DNA of 64,000 bases, taken from positions 1,488,001-1,552,000 of the forward strand of contig OW818665.1 in NCBI GenBank assembly GCA_942493045.1, read 5' to 3'. Both the position numbers and the translations under genes were made by a program. Shown in pieces: positions 34,093 through 42,707 of this stretch (positions are counted from its first letter, which is position 1; each line of letters starts with the position of its first letter). The stretch is from Teretinema sp942493045 (GTDB lineage Bacteria > Spirochaetota > Spirochaetia > Treponematales > Treponemataceae). A model generated the notes under the pieces. The model searched no databases. It was given only the letters and a program-made list of their open reading frames with translations, and was not told the DNA's origin.

Positions 34093-35528
34093 TATTCCAT
34101 ATTGACGCCAACTCTTTTTATGCCTCCTGCGAGCGGCTTTTCCGGCCGGACCTGGACGGTAAGCCCATAGTAGTGCTTTCGAATAACGACGGCATTATTA
34201 TCGCCCTGAGCTCCGAAGCTAAATCCGCCGGCCTCAAGCGCGGCGATGCCTATTTCAAGGTGGCCGAACTGTGCTCCCGCACCGGCACCGCCGTCTTCAG
34301 CTCCAACTATACCCTGTATGCCGACATCAGCAGCCGCATCGTCAACATCTATAACCGGCTCTGCCCGGAGGTGGAAGTGTATTCAATAGATGAATGCTTT
34401 CTGTACTTTCCGGACTGGAAGGCCGCGGATCTTTACAATACCGCGCAGACCATCCGGGAAACCGTGCTGTACGAAACCGGCATGCCGGTGTCCGTCGGTA
34501 TCGCCGAAACCAAAACCCTGGCCAAACTGTGCAACAAGCTGGCCAAGAAAAACGGCGGTATTTTCAGCTCCGCCGGTCAGGATATGGACAGCATCCTCGC
34601 CGCCACGGCCGCCGCTGACGTGTGGGGCATCGGCTGGTCCAAAACCGCGACGCTGGAGCGGCACGGAGTGCGCACCGCCCTGGACCTCAAACGCTATCCG
34701 CTGCTGGAAGCCCGCCGGGATCTGACCATTACCGGCTTCCGCACGGTACAGGAGCTGAACGGTATTGCCGCTATCGACCGTCAGGAACGGGAGCGCTGTC
34801 AGAATATCTGCTCTTCTAAGTCTTTCGCTGAACCAGTCTATACCCTACCGGAACTGGAGGAAGCCCTCACCTCCTATACCCACGAGGCCGTTTCCCGGAT
34901 GCGCAGCGAATACAGCGCCGCCCGCTATATTTCGGTATACTTGATGACGAATCCCTGGAGCGACAGCGGCGGCCAGTTCTGCGATCACCGCTCCGCCCGG
35001 CTCTCCCACGCCACCTCCTACCTTCCGGACATTCTGGCTACCGCCCTGGAACTGCTGCGCGGCATGTACAAAAGCGGCTACCGCTACCGCAAGGTAATGG
35101 TCAACCTGCTCGGTCTGGACGATGATACCACTGACCAGATAGAACTCTTCGAGACCGAGGACCGCGCCGACAGCGTCTCCCAAAAAGCAATCATGGCCTG
35201 TCTGGACCGGGTCAACCGCCGCTACGGCCGCAACACCTTAAGCGTCGGCACGGCCACCCTGGCAAAACGGAAGCCGGCGAGAGCGGCCCTTACGGCACCG
35301 GCTACGGCAGATAGACGCGGTCCCGGCCTCTTTTCCGCAAGACCCGCGTCAACCGCCGCCGGCACTATATCGGCCCAAGCGCTACCTAACCAGACGGTTC
35401 GCTCCAACGCCTTACCGGCTAACCCAGGGCTTGCTGAACCGTCGTACGCTGCCCGCTGGGCTATGAAACGCGAATTTCTGTCCCCGGCCTACACCACTAA
35501 CATGACAGCCCTGCCGCAGGTACGCTGA
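34089..35528 (+). CDS. umuC: Translesion DNA polymerase V catalytic subunit
   Basis: 479 residues. Y-family polymerase: D6 (HIDANSFYASCE) and D101-E102 (YSIDE) bind the metals. The clamp-binding motif is QIELF (about 358-362). The C terminus MKREFLSPAYTT matches UmuC. Between about residues 390 and 445 is an Ala/Pro-rich insertion not in E. coli UmuC, which explains the extra length. Repair and mutagenesis under SOS control with the UmuD'-like partner. Confidence 0.96.
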   Translation: MIFHIDANSFYASCERLFRPDLDGKPIVVLSNNDGIIIALSSEAKSAGLKRGDAYFKVAELCSRTGTAVFSSNYTLYADISSRIVNIYNRLCPEVEVYSIDECFLYFPDWKAADLYNTAQTIRETVLYETGMPVSVGIAETKTLAKLCNKLAKKNGGIFSSAGQDMDSILAATAAADVWGIGWSKTATLERHGVRTALDLKRYPLLEARRDLTITGFRTVQELNGIAAIDRQERERCQNICSSKSFAEPVYTLPELEEALTSYTHEAVSRMRSEYSAARYISVYLMTNPWSDSGGQFCDHRSARLSHATSYLPDILATALELLRGMYKSGYRYRKVMVNLLGLDDDTTDQIELFETEDRADSVSQKAIMACLDRVNRRYGRNTLSVGTATLAKRKPARAALTAPATADRRGPGLFSARPASTAAGTISAQALPNQTVRSNALPANPGLAEPSYAARWAMKREFLSPAYTTNMTALPQVR

Positions 35529-35530
35529 AT

Positions 35531-36307
35531 ATGGCTGAACTGCTGATCGGCACATCCGGCTACGACTATCCTGAATGGCGGGGCATTCTTTATCCCCATG
35601 ATCTGCCCCGCGAAGAGTTTCTGTCGTTTTACGCCGAACACTTTAATGCCCTCGAAGTAAACTATACCTACTACGGCATGCCGACTGAATACCAGCTGTC
35701 CGCCATGCATAAGCGCAGCCGGGGACGTCTGCAATTCTCGGTAAAAGCCCATCAATCACTGACGCACAGCATAACCGTATCCCAATGGCGCGACGCCGCC
35801 AAGCAGTTCCGGGCCGCCCTCAATCCGCTGCTTAACGCCTCCGTGCTGTCCGCCGTACTGCTGCAGTTTCCTCAAAGTTTTCACTACGGTCTGGACGAAA
35901 GGCGATACCTGGACAATCTGACCGGGGAGCTGTGCGGCCTGCCCTTGACTGTCGAGTTCCGGCACAGTTCCTGGCAGAAAGACCGGGTTTACGAGGGCCT
36001 GCGCGAGCGCGGCATAACCTTATGCTTGAGCGATTTACCGGCCTTGCGGAATTTGCCGTCCTTTGTGCCTGTACTGACCTCCGGGAAAACCTATCTGCGC
36101 TTTCACGGCCGGAATACCGAAACCTGGCACGGCACCAATGCCCGCGACCGCTACGATTACCTGTACAGCGAGGCGGAACTGAGTCGTTATAAACCGTTGT
36201 TGGACAGCATTTGCCGCAAAGCCGAGCTCGTGCAGATTTTTTTTAATAATCACGCCAAGGGTCACGCCGTAGTCAATGCCCGGATGACCAAACTGCTGCT
36301 GGGCTGA
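35531..36307 (+). CDS. DUF72 family protein
   Basis: 258 residues. Matches DUF72 (YecE-like) TIM-barrel proteins: IGTSGYDYPEWRG at the N terminus, YYGMPTE, FSVKAHQSLTH, LLQFPQSFHY, VEFRHSSW and YLRFHGRN. The biochemical role of the family is not settled; it is suspected to bind nucleic acid or iron. It starts 2 bases after umuC, so it joins the SOS operon. Confidence 0.9.
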   Translation: MAELLIGTSGYDYPEWRGILYPHDLPREEFLSFYAEHFNALEVNYTYYGMPTEYQLSAMHKRSRGRLQFSVKAHQSLTHSITVSQWRDAAKQFRAALNPLLNASVLSAVLLQFPQSFHYGLDERRYLDNLTGELCGLPLTVEFRHSSWQKDRVYEGLRERGITLCLSDLPALRNLPSFVPVLTSGKTYLRFHGRNTETWHGTNARDRYDYLYSEAELSRYKPLLDSICRKAELVQIFFNNHAKGHAVVNARMTKLLLG

Positions 36308-36324
36308 TCCGGCGAAATTGGTGC

Positions 36325-36353
36325 TTGACAGGCGTAGCAGACAGTTTTATATT
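36325..36353 (+). promoter_or_regulatory. Promoter of the MarR/sulfur-fusion operon
   Basis: TTGACA (36325-36330), 17 bases, TATATT (36348-36353). Confidence 0.9.
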
Positions 36354-36362
36354 AAACACCAT

Positions 36363-36397
36363 AATATTTGTTAAAAGCAAATATTGCCATTAGCAAT
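36363..36397. promoter_or_regulatory. Two adjacent palindromic operators
   Basis: AATATTTG, 7 bases, CAAATATT (36363-36385, perfect 8-base arms) followed by ATTGC, 5 bases, GCAAT (36383-36397). They begin just after the expected transcription start, so a bound MarR dimer would block the operon. Confidence 0.75.
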
Positions 36398-36448
36398 TAC
36401 AACCGATAAACACGACCGGTAGTTGTGTACACTTTTTGGGGTTCGACT

Positions 36449-36802
36449 GTGATAGATCTTTGCGAAATACGCAAGTTGCAAACCGCGCTGCGTTCCTTCG
36501 AGAATGAGCTGAAAAATAAAACATCCCTCTCGCTGAATGACGCCCTCTGCCTCTGCTCAATCAGTCAGGGCGTAAGCGAGCCCGGACAATTGGCCCGCGA
36601 GCTACAGCTTTCACCCTCGCGTTTGACACGTATACTTGATGCCCTGGAAAAACGGAAGTACGTAGAGCGCCAAACAGCCAGCGGGGACCGGCGCGGCGTC
36701 CTGGTCAGCCTGACGGTCAAGGGAAAAAAAACAATCAAAGAGTATTCATGCGCCGGCCTTGAAGTTCCGGCGGAACTGCTGCACACACAGGAGGCCAGAT
36801 AA
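36449..36802 (+). CDS. MarR-family repressor
   Basis: 117 residues from GTG 36449 (TTTGGGG upstream). Winged helix: VSEPGQLARELQLSPSRLTRILDALEKRKYVERQTASGDRR is the HTH plus wing with the conserved D-x-R. It has five cysteines, including a C-x-C pair (LCLC) in the helix before the HTH and CAG near the C terminus, which could sense persulfide or oxidant (inference). Its stop overlaps the ATG of the sulfur-trafficking fusion (TAATG). Confidence 0.88.
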   Translation: MIDLCEIRKLQTALRSFENELKNKTSLSLNDALCLCSISQGVSEPGQLARELQLSPSRLTRILDALEKRKYVERQTASGDRRGVLVSLTVKGKKTIKEYSCAGLEVPAELLHTQEAR

Positions 36803-39294
36803 TGGCAAAGTATGTAATAGTCGGCGGAGTCGCCGGCGGAGCCGGAACAGCTGCCCGGTTGAGACGTCTGGATGAAAGCGCGACAATAGTGATGTTCGAA
36901 CGCGGAGATTACATCAGTTACGCCAATTGCGGCCTGCCCTACTATGCCGGCGGCGTGATCAGTGAAAGATCCCGGCTCTTTATCATGACACCGGAAAAAT
37001 TCAAGGAATCGCTTAATGTCGAAGCCCGCACCGGACAGGAAGTAATTTCCATTGACCGCGCCTCAAAAACGGTGCGCGTGCGGATGGTCAAATCCGGTAT
37101 AGAATACGATGAGACCTATGACACACTGATACTCTCCCCCGGAGCCGCCCCTATCCGCCCGCCCATTCCGGGTATAGACGACCCGGCCATCCTGTCGCTG
37201 CGTTCGGTAACGGACATCGATACAATCAAGGAACGCCTGAATCGCGCCGAAACCCGCCGGGCTGTCGTCGTCGGCGGCGGTTTTATCGGCCTGGAGATGG
37301 CCGAGAATATCCGGGAGTTGGGCAAAGAAGTGACAGTGATCGAAGCCCTCGATCAGGTCATGAACGTGATCGACTATGACATGGCCGCCATCGTTCAGCA
37401 GCATATGCGGGACAAGGGTGTCAAACTTCACATCAAGGACGCGGTAGCGGCTTTTGAGCGGCGCGGTTCGATCATGCAGATTCGCCTCGCTTCAGGCGCC
37501 CTCATTGAAACTGATCTGGTGATTCTGTCCATCGGCGTCAAACCCGATACGGCCCTGGCCCGGGCAGCCGGTCTGGAGCTGGCCGCCAACGGGGCCATCA
37601 AGGTTGACCCCTGGTTTACCACCAGCGATCCGCAGATCCGCGCCGTAGGAGACGCCATCGAGTTTACCAGTCCGCTGCTCGGCACTGCCATAACCGTACC
37701 GCTGGCCGGGCCTGCCAATAAACAAGCCCGGCTCTGCGCCGACAACATCGTGCTCGGCAACGGCCGGCCCTACGGCGGTACCATCGCCACCAGCATCGCC
37801 AAGATTTTTGATCTGACCGTCGCCTCCACCGGCCTTACCGAAAAAGCCCTGCAAAAGGCGGGCCTGTCCTATGCCCAGGCGGTCACCCATGCCGGCAGTC
37901 ACGCCGGCTACTATCCGCAAGCCCTGCAGTTGACCGCCAAAATCCTGTATGATCCGCAAAGCGGAAAGCTTTATGGCGCCCAGGCCGTCGGTTTTGACGG
38001 AGTGGACAAGCGCATCGACGTAATCGCCGCCTACATCAAAAAAGAAGGCACCATCTCCGATCTCGCCGAATTTGAACAAGCCTACGCGCCGCCCTATTCC
38101 AGCGCCAAGGACCCGGTCAACATGCTGGGCTTTATCGCGGAAAACGTCACCGCCGGATATTCCAAAACCGTCACCTGGCGTGAAATTGAAAAACTGCAGG
38201 CCGACGGAGCCTTTTTTCTGGACGCGCGCAGCCCGGAGGAATTCGCCCTCGGCGCCCTTCCGGGGGCGGTGAATATTCCGCATACCGAACTGCGTTCTAA
38301 ATTAACGGCAATTCCCCGGGACAAAACGGTGGTAGTCTACTGCGCGATGGGTTTGCGAGGTTACCTGGCCGAACGGATATTGCGGCAAAACGGCTATACC
38401 GAGGTTTTAAACTTAACCGGCGGCTACAAAAGCTGGAAGGCCGCCGACAGCGAGCTTAAACTGCTTACCTCAGGCGCGGCGGTAACGTCGGCAAGCTTGA
38501 TGAGTAAAAACGCCGCGGTTATTCAAGAAGAGGACGGCAGTCCGCGCCGGAGCGGTGGAGAAAAATCGCTGAATATCGACGCCTGCGGCCTGCAATGCCC
38601 CGGTCCGATCATCCGCCTGAAGCAGGAGATAGACCTGCTCTCCCCTGGCGACCGTATCCGGATGCAGGCCACCGATCCCGGCTTTGCCCGGGATGTACGC
38701 TCCTGGTGCACCCTGACCGGCAACGACCTGGTCACGCTGGAAACCTCCAAGGGTATTATCGAAGCCGTCATAGAAAAGGGATTAGCCGGCGCTGAGGCGA
38801 TCGCGAAAACCGCCGCTTCCGGCGGAAACGGGGCGACCTTCATCGTATTCTCCAACGATATGGACAAGGCCCTGGCTTCCTTTGTATTGGCCAACGGCGC
38901 AGCCGCTACCGGCCGGGAAGTAACCATGTTCTACACCTTCTGGGGTCTATCGGTGTTGCGTAAGAACAAGGCGCCTCGTGTCAAAAAGGATTTACTGGGA
39001 GCTATGTTTTCAATGATGCTGCCCCGGGGTATGAAGCAACTGTCCCTCTCCGGAATGAATTTCGCCGGTATGGGTCCGATCATGATGCGTTTCCGGATGA
39101 AGCAAAAAAATGTCGACCAGTTGCAGTCCATGTACAGTCAAGCCCGCCTCGCGGGGGTCCGGATGGTAGCCTGCCAGATGTCCATGGATATTATGGGCAT
39201 CAAGGCCGAGGAACTGCTCGATGGCGTGGAGATCGGCGGGGTGGCAACCTACATGGAAGCCGCCTCTTCCAGCGGGGTCAACCTGTTTATCTAA
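36802..39294 (+). CDS. CoA-disulfide reductase / rhodanese / TusA / DsrE-like fusion
   Basis: 830 residues in four parts. 1-445: FAD/NADH CoA-disulfide or persulfide reductase with C43 in SYANCGLPYY. 460-555: rhodanese with C514 (YCAMGLRG). 590-665: TusA domain with C599 in CGLQCPGP. 675-830: DsrE-like sulfur carrier (MFYTFWGLSVLRK) with C791 in ACQMSMDIMG. The set suggests sulfur passed between cysteines as persulfide and reduced by the flavin domain. GGAGG precedes the ATG. Similar multi-domain versions exist in anaerobes. Confidence 0.93.
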   Translation: MAKYVIVGGVAGGAGTAARLRRLDESATIVMFERGDYISYANCGLPYYAGGVISERSRLFIMTPEKFKESLNVEARTGQEVISIDRASKTVRVRMVKSGIEYDETYDTLILSPGAAPIRPPIPGIDDPAILSLRSVTDIDTIKERLNRAETRRAVVVGGGFIGLEMAENIRELGKEVTVIEALDQVMNVIDYDMAAIVQQHMRDKGVKLHIKDAVAAFERRGSIMQIRLASGALIETDLVILSIGVKPDTALARAAGLELAANGAIKVDPWFTTSDPQIRAVGDAIEFTSPLLGTAITVPLAGPANKQARLCADNIVLGNGRPYGGTIATSIAKIFDLTVASTGLTEKALQKAGLSYAQAVTHAGSHAGYYPQALQLTAKILYDPQSGKLYGAQAVGFDGVDKRIDVIAAYIKKEGTISDLAEFEQAYAPPYSSAKDPVNMLGFIAENVTAGYSKTVTWREIEKLQADGAFFLDARSPEEFALGALPGAVNIPHTELRSKLTAIPRDKTVVVYCAMGLRGYLAERILRQNGYTEVLNLTGGYKSWKAADSELKLLTSGAAVTSASLMSKNAAVIQEEDGSPRRSGGEKSLNIDACGLQCPGPIIRLKQEIDLLSPGDRIRMQATDPGFARDVRSWCTLTGNDLVTLETSKGIIEAVIEKGLAGAEAIAKTAASGGNGATFIVFSNDMDKALASFVLANGAAATGREVTMFYTFWGLSVLRKNKAPRVKKDLLGAMFSMMLPRGMKQLSLSGMNFAGMGPIMMRFRMKQKNVDQLQSMYSQARLAGVRMVACQMSMDIMGIKAEELLDGVEIGGVATYMEAASSSGVNLFI

Positions 39295-39326
39295 CGCAGT
39301 GGTAACAGTAGATTCATAACAAAGAT

Positions 39327-39371
39327 AAAAAAAAGACTGTCCAGCGCTTGTCGCCGGGCAGTCTTTTTTTT
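39327..39371. terminator. Bidirectional terminator after the sulfur fusion gene
   Basis: A tract, GACTGTCC, loop, GGGCAGTC, T tract. It also serves the convergent gene ending at 39407. Confidence 0.9.
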
Positions 39372-39406
39372 AGGCTGTCAGAAAAATGGACACTCCGAAA
39401 AACGGT

Positions 39407-39823
39407 TTATTCAGACTTGTACAAATACCAAAGAACCGCCGCGATTACCAGGTCAACGGAGAGCGCCTGCAGCCAGCCCCAGAAGGTCGGATGAAACAAA
39501 ATGCCCTGGTTGGTAATATCGATACCCTGATAAAACAGGGTGATTATAATACGTACTATCCACAGGCACAGAATGATCAGAGTAATCAGCAACGAAGTTT
39601 TGCGCGGTATACGGCGCACAGCGTCAAAAAGAAAAAAACCGCCGCAGAACAGTTCGGCAATACCAAAGATTATTTCCAGAGTAGTCCGATCCCGACTGAA
39701 CGAGAAAAAGCCCTCTCCGGCCTGGGGTATTATTCCCAGAATTCCCAGCACCACAAAAAAGAAACCAATCGCCAACTGCAGTATTGAAGTCGATGAAACG
39801 CGTACAACCCTTGTTTTTGCCAT
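39407..39823 (-). CDS. Small four-helix membrane protein
   Basis: 138 residues with four hydrophobic helices (about 14-32, 47-67, 75-97, 113-134). The sequence ILQLAIGFFFVVLGILGI and a central basic loop RRIPRKT are all I can describe; it may be a DoxX-like or YphA-like protein but no signature is visible. The ATG follows AGGAGGACTG. It lies near rubredoxin and ferritin on the same strand. Confidence 0.65.
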   Translation of the reverse strand: MAKTRVVRVSSTSILQLAIGFFFVVLGILGIIPQAGEGFFSFSRDRTTLEIIFGIAELFCGGFFLFDAVRRIPRKTSLLITLIILCLWIVRIIITLFYQGIDITNQGILFHPTFWGWLQALSVDLVIAAVLWYLYKSE

Positions 39824-39893
39824 TCAGTCCTCCTGTTCAGATACCTGAAGTGTAAACCAGGTTTTCAGTCCTGTATACAAAAGGATTGCGCGA

Positions 39894-40052
39894 CTATTCA
39901 TGCGCGTCAAAATATTCAATTCCCTTCCTGCACAGCGGACAGACCCATTCATTGGGCAGATCGTCAAATTCGGTGCCCGGGGGAATATTCTGGGTAGGAT
40001 CCCCTTTTTCACTGTTATACTTATAACCGCAGTTAGAACAGATAAACTTCAT
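39894..40052 (-). CDS. Rubredoxin
   Basis: 52 residues, one iron on four cysteines: C5-x2-C8 (CSNCGY) and C38-x2-C41 (CPLC). Core residues W36, Y10, Y12 and the DPTQNIPPGTEFDDLP loop are typical. The second motif is CPLCR, Arg replacing the usual Gly. Carries electrons in oxygen and peroxide defence; ferritin is next upstream on the same strand. TTGACA-17-TATCAC ends exactly 6 bases before the ATG, with no ribosome site. Confidence 0.96.
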   Translation of the reverse strand: MKFICSNCGYKYNSEKGDPTQNIPPGTEFDDLPNEWVCPLCRKGIEYFDAHE

Positions 40053-40058
40053 GGCACA

Positions 40059-40087
40059 GTGATAATCGAGGCTTCGCCCTTTGTCAA
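40059..40087 (-). promoter_or_regulatory. Promoter of rubredoxin, leaderless layout
   Basis: Minus strand TTGACA (40087-40082), 17 bases, TATCAC (40064-40059), 6 bases to the ATG. Confidence 0.8.
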
Positions 40088-40110
40088 CGGAGGTCGGCCG
40101 CTAAAAAAGT

Positions 40111-40147
40111 AAAAAAAAAGCAGTCCTGCGGTCAAACGCCGGACTGC
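40111..40147 (-). terminator. Intrinsic terminator of ferritin
   Basis: Minus strand GGCAGTCC, loop, AGGACTGC, nine T. Confidence 0.9.
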
Positions 40148-40170
40148 CTTCAACTTTACTGGTACGGCGT

Positions 40171-40668
40171 TCAGTCAGCCTTTCGGGCGCCGAGAACGTG
40201 CTTATCCATAAACATCAGGCCGAAAGAGTTACCGCCGCCCATCTCCAGCTGATCGAGGATGTCCCGGGCGTTCTTTTCTTCCTCTACCTGTTCATTGATG
40301 AACCAATGCAGCATCAGCTCGGTTTTCGGATCATTTTCCTTCTTCGCCAGATCATAAATGGCGTTGATCGAAGCGGTAACCAGTTTTTCATGTTCCAGCA
40401 CCTGCTGGAATATTTCCTTGGCCGATCCGAACTTCACCGGCGGCGCCTCAATGGCTTTCAACTCCACTTCGGAGCCAACCTCATACAGGTACTCATAAAA
40501 TTTCATGCCATGAGTCCATTCTTCCGCTGCCTGAACTTTCATCCATTGCCCGAAACCGGGAAGCGCCTTGGAATCAAAGTGAGCGGCCATGGCCAGGTAC
40601 AGGTAAGAAGAGTAAAACTCCTTGTTAATCTGATCGTTTATCGCCTTTTTGAGTTTATCATTGAACAT
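40171..40668 (-). CDS. ftnA: Ferritin
   Basis: 165 residues, non-haem ferritin. The ferroxidase residues are in NKEFYSSYLYLAM (Glu17 region), AAEEWTHGMKFYEY (Glu50/His53) and NEQVEEEKNA (Glu/Gln near 126-130). Stores iron as ferric oxide in a 24-mer and limits Fenton chemistry. AAGGAGG precedes the ATG. Promoter and two inverted repeats lie immediately upstream, suggesting iron or peroxide control. Confidence 0.97.
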   Translation of the reverse strand: MFNDKLKKAINDQINKEFYSSYLYLAMAAHFDSKALPGFGQWMKVQAAEEWTHGMKFYEYLYEVGSEVELKAIEAPPVKFGSAKEIFQQVLEHEKLVTASINAIYDLAKKENDPKTELMLHWFINEQVEEEKNARDILDQLEMGGGNSFGLMFMDKHVLGARKAD

Positions 40669-40679
40669 AAATGTCCTCC

Positions 40680-40731
40680 TTGACCAAATATACGGTATGA
40701 CCCGGCTTTGGTCAAATCAGTAATGATTACT
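40680..40731 (-). promoter_or_regulatory. Ferritin promoter with embedded inverted repeats
   Basis: Minus strand TTGACC (40715-40710), 17 bases, TATATT (40692-40687). A perfect 9-base inverted repeat TTGACCAAA/TTTGGTCAA (40680-40688 and 40707-40715) spans the promoter, and AGTAATGATTACT (40719-40731), a 13-base palindrome with Fur/PerR-like character, abuts the -35. Confidence 0.75.
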
Positions 40732-40740
40732 ATATTAAAT

Positions 40741-40769
40741 TTGTCAGTTTGATTTAAATACATTATAAT
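40741..40769 (+). promoter_or_regulatory. Promoter of the secreted protein gene
   Basis: TTGTCA (40741-40746), 17 bases, TATAAT (40764-40769). Confidence 0.85.
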
Positions 40770-40801
40770 TCTTTCATATTTCGTATCGAAGGAGATTTCA
40801 A

Positions 40802-41173
40802 ATGAAAAAAATCACAATCGCGGTTTTACTATTGCTGATTTGCGCCGCCCTGGCTTCCGCGCAGTCACCGGATCTAAGCAAGCTGCCCAAGGGCAAGTGG
40901 CTGGATTCAACCTGGAGCGCTGTTTGGGAAATCGGTGCTGACTCCATCCGCATCCTGGACACCACCGGCGCGGTAATTTTCGACTTTAAGGATAAAATTA
41001 CCGATTTTAAGGTCGACGCTTCCTTGACAGCGGTAACCTTCTCTTTCCGCTGCGCTGAAGCCGAACGCAGCTATGTTTTCACGAAAGCGACAAGCAACCT
41101 GAACCTGACCATGGAAATTGATCCGGACTGGACCACCGTGCCTTACAAAGTAGAAATGGCCTTTCAGCGCTGA
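40802..41173 (+). CDS. Small secreted protein of unknown function
   Basis: 123 residues. Signal peptide MKKITIAVLLLLICAALASAQ, then a beta-rich domain (WSAVWEIGADSIRILDTTGAVIFDFKDKI) that looks like a short lipocalin-like barrel. GAAGGAG precedes the ATG. It is a single-gene unit with its own promoter and terminator. Family not recognised. Confidence 0.8.
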   Translation: MKKITIAVLLLLICAALASAQSPDLSKLPKGKWLDSTWSAVWEIGADSIRILDTTGAVIFDFKDKITDFKVDASLTAVTFSFRCAEAERSYVFTKATSNLNLTMEIDPDWTTVPYKVEMAFQR

Positions 41174-41196
41174 TCGTAGCGTCTGAGCGCATTGGA

Positions 41197-41232
41197 AACT
41201 GTTGGATAGAATCTATCCAACAGTTTTTTTTT
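41197..41232 (+). terminator. Intrinsic terminator
   Basis: AACTGTTGGATA, loop, TATCCAACAGTT, T run. Confidence 0.92.
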
Positions 41233-41259
41233 GACAATAACGAGAATAATTATTATTAT
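41231..41259 (+). promoter_or_regulatory. Promoter of the DUF1295-plsY-fak operon
   Basis: TTGACA (41231-41236) beginning in the T run of the preceding terminator, 17 bases, TATTAT (41254-41259). Confidence 0.88.
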
Positions 41260-41277
41260 GAAACCGAGGTTAAAAAA

Positions 41278-42063
41278 ATGACAATACTACATCTGTTTCT
41301 GATCAGTCTCGCTCTCAACGGCTTATTCTTTATTTTCGCGGCCATCCTGAAAACTGACGTTTTCACGGATATTACCTACAGTCTGACCTTCATTGTTCTC
41401 TCAACGGTATTGCTGATCACGGCTCCGGCACTGGCTTTCTGGCAGATCGGCTTGGCCGCGGCGGTAATCCTGTGGGGACTGCGGCTGGGCAGTTACCTCT
41501 TCACCCGCATCCTGACTATCAAGGTGGACCACCGTTTTGACGACAAACGCGGCAATGTGGTGGCCTTCGGCTCCTTCTGGCTGCTGCAGGCCCTGACGGT
41601 AGCCATTGTAATGCTGCCGGTGTACGGCCTGCTGCACGGTACCGCCGGAGCCGGGACACCACCGGCAAACATCCTGATAATCGCCGCTTTGTTATATATT
41701 TCTGGTCTGCTAATCGAGACCGTAGCTGACGCTCAGAAATTTGCCTTCAAGCAAACCGCCGCCGGAAAAGGACGCTGGATGCAAAGCGGTATTTGGCGCT
41801 ATTCCAGGCACCCGAACTATTTCGGAGAAATGCTGGTTTGGTGGGGTTTAGCTCTACCGGGAGTATTTTTGTTCAATGGCCTGCAATGGCTCTATTTTAT
41901 CGGTCCGGTTTTTATTACGTTACTGCTGCTCTTTGTAAGCGGTATTCCGCTGCTGGAAAAATCAGCGGATAAAAAATGGGGAAATGACCCTGAATATATC
42001 AGCTGGAGAGATACTACTTCCCTTTTGATTCCGTTGCCGCCTCGGGCAAACAAGAAAAGATGA
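41278..42063 (+). CDS. DUF1295 membrane protein (steroid 5-alpha-reductase/ICMT-like)
   Basis: 261 residues, about six membrane helices. C-terminal signature WRYSRHPNYFGEMLVWWGLALPG is the NADPH/substrate block of the DUF1295/isoprenylcysteine methyltransferase superfamily. Likely reduces or modifies a lipid. The ribosome site is GAGG. It overlaps plsY by four bases, linking it to membrane lipid synthesis. Confidence 0.88.
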   Translation: MTILHLFLISLALNGLFFIFAAILKTDVFTDITYSLTFIVLSTVLLITAPALAFWQIGLAAAVILWGLRLGSYLFTRILTIKVDHRFDDKRGNVVAFGSFWLLQALTVAIVMLPVYGLLHGTAGAGTPPANILIIAALLYISGLLIETVADAQKFAFKQTAAGKGRWMQSGIWRYSRHPNYFGEMLVWWGLALPGVFLFNGLQWLYFIGPVFITLLLLFVSGIPLLEKSADKKWGNDPEYISWRDTTSLLIPLPPRANKKR

Positions 42064-42704
42064 TAGCAAGCGTTGTCGCGTTGATCGCGGTGGTTATCGG
42101 CTCCTTCCTGGGTGGTTCCTTCCCCTCCGGCTGGATAGCCGGCCGCCTGGCGCGGGGAACGGATATCCGGCAAGAGGGTTCCGGAGCCACCGGAGCCACC
42201 AACACCTTCCGGCTTTTGGGCTGGAAGTGGGGCACGGCGGTATTGCTGATCGATTTTTTGAAGGGTCTGCTACCGGTTCTGGCGGTTTTGCATTTACTGC
42301 CCACTCACCTGCTGCTGGCCGGGCCGGAATGGACAGCGGTCTTTTCCGGTTTGGCCGCGGTGCTCGGCCATGTGTTCCCGCCCTTTCTGGGATTCAGGGG
42401 CGGCAAGGGCGTGGCTACCGGAGCCGGATTCATGGTAGCCATTTTTCCGCCGATTCTGCCGGTCTGCCTTTCGATATTTATCGCCTTCCTCGCTGTGGGC
42501 CGCAAAGCGAGTGTAGCTTCCCTTTCCGCCGCTCTGGCCGCTCCGATCGCCTATTTTTTCTTGGCCCCGTTTTTTCATCGGGGTATAGCGCTACCCTATG
42601 CTATACTGTTTTGCGTACTTCCGGCGCTGGTGCTATTCACGCACCGCAAAAATATCGCGCGCCTGGCTTCCGGTTCCGAACCGGCAACCTTTAAAAGGAG
42701 CTAA
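42060..42704 (+). CDS. plsY: Acyl-phosphate:glycerol-3-phosphate acyltransferase
   Basis: 214 residues, membrane protein with five to six helices. Motifs: SFPSGWIAGR, GSGATGATNTFR (phosphate loop), FRGGKGVATGAG (glycerol-3-phosphate site). Transfers the acyl group from acyl-phosphate to glycerol 3-phosphate, the first step of phospholipid synthesis. It is followed 3 bases later by the FakA-FakB fusion, which would supply acyl-phosphate. Confidence 0.96.
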   Translation: MIASVVALIAVVIGSFLGGSFPSGWIAGRLARGTDIRQEGSGATGATNTFRLLGWKWGTAVLLIDFLKGLLPVLAVLHLLPTHLLLAGPEWTAVFSGLAAVLGHVFPPFLGFRGGKGVATGAGFMVAIFPPILPVCLSIFIAFLAVGRKASVASLSAALAAPIAYFFLAPFFHRGIALPYAILFCVLPALVLFTHRKNIARLASGSEPATFKRS

Positions 42705-42707
42705 TCG

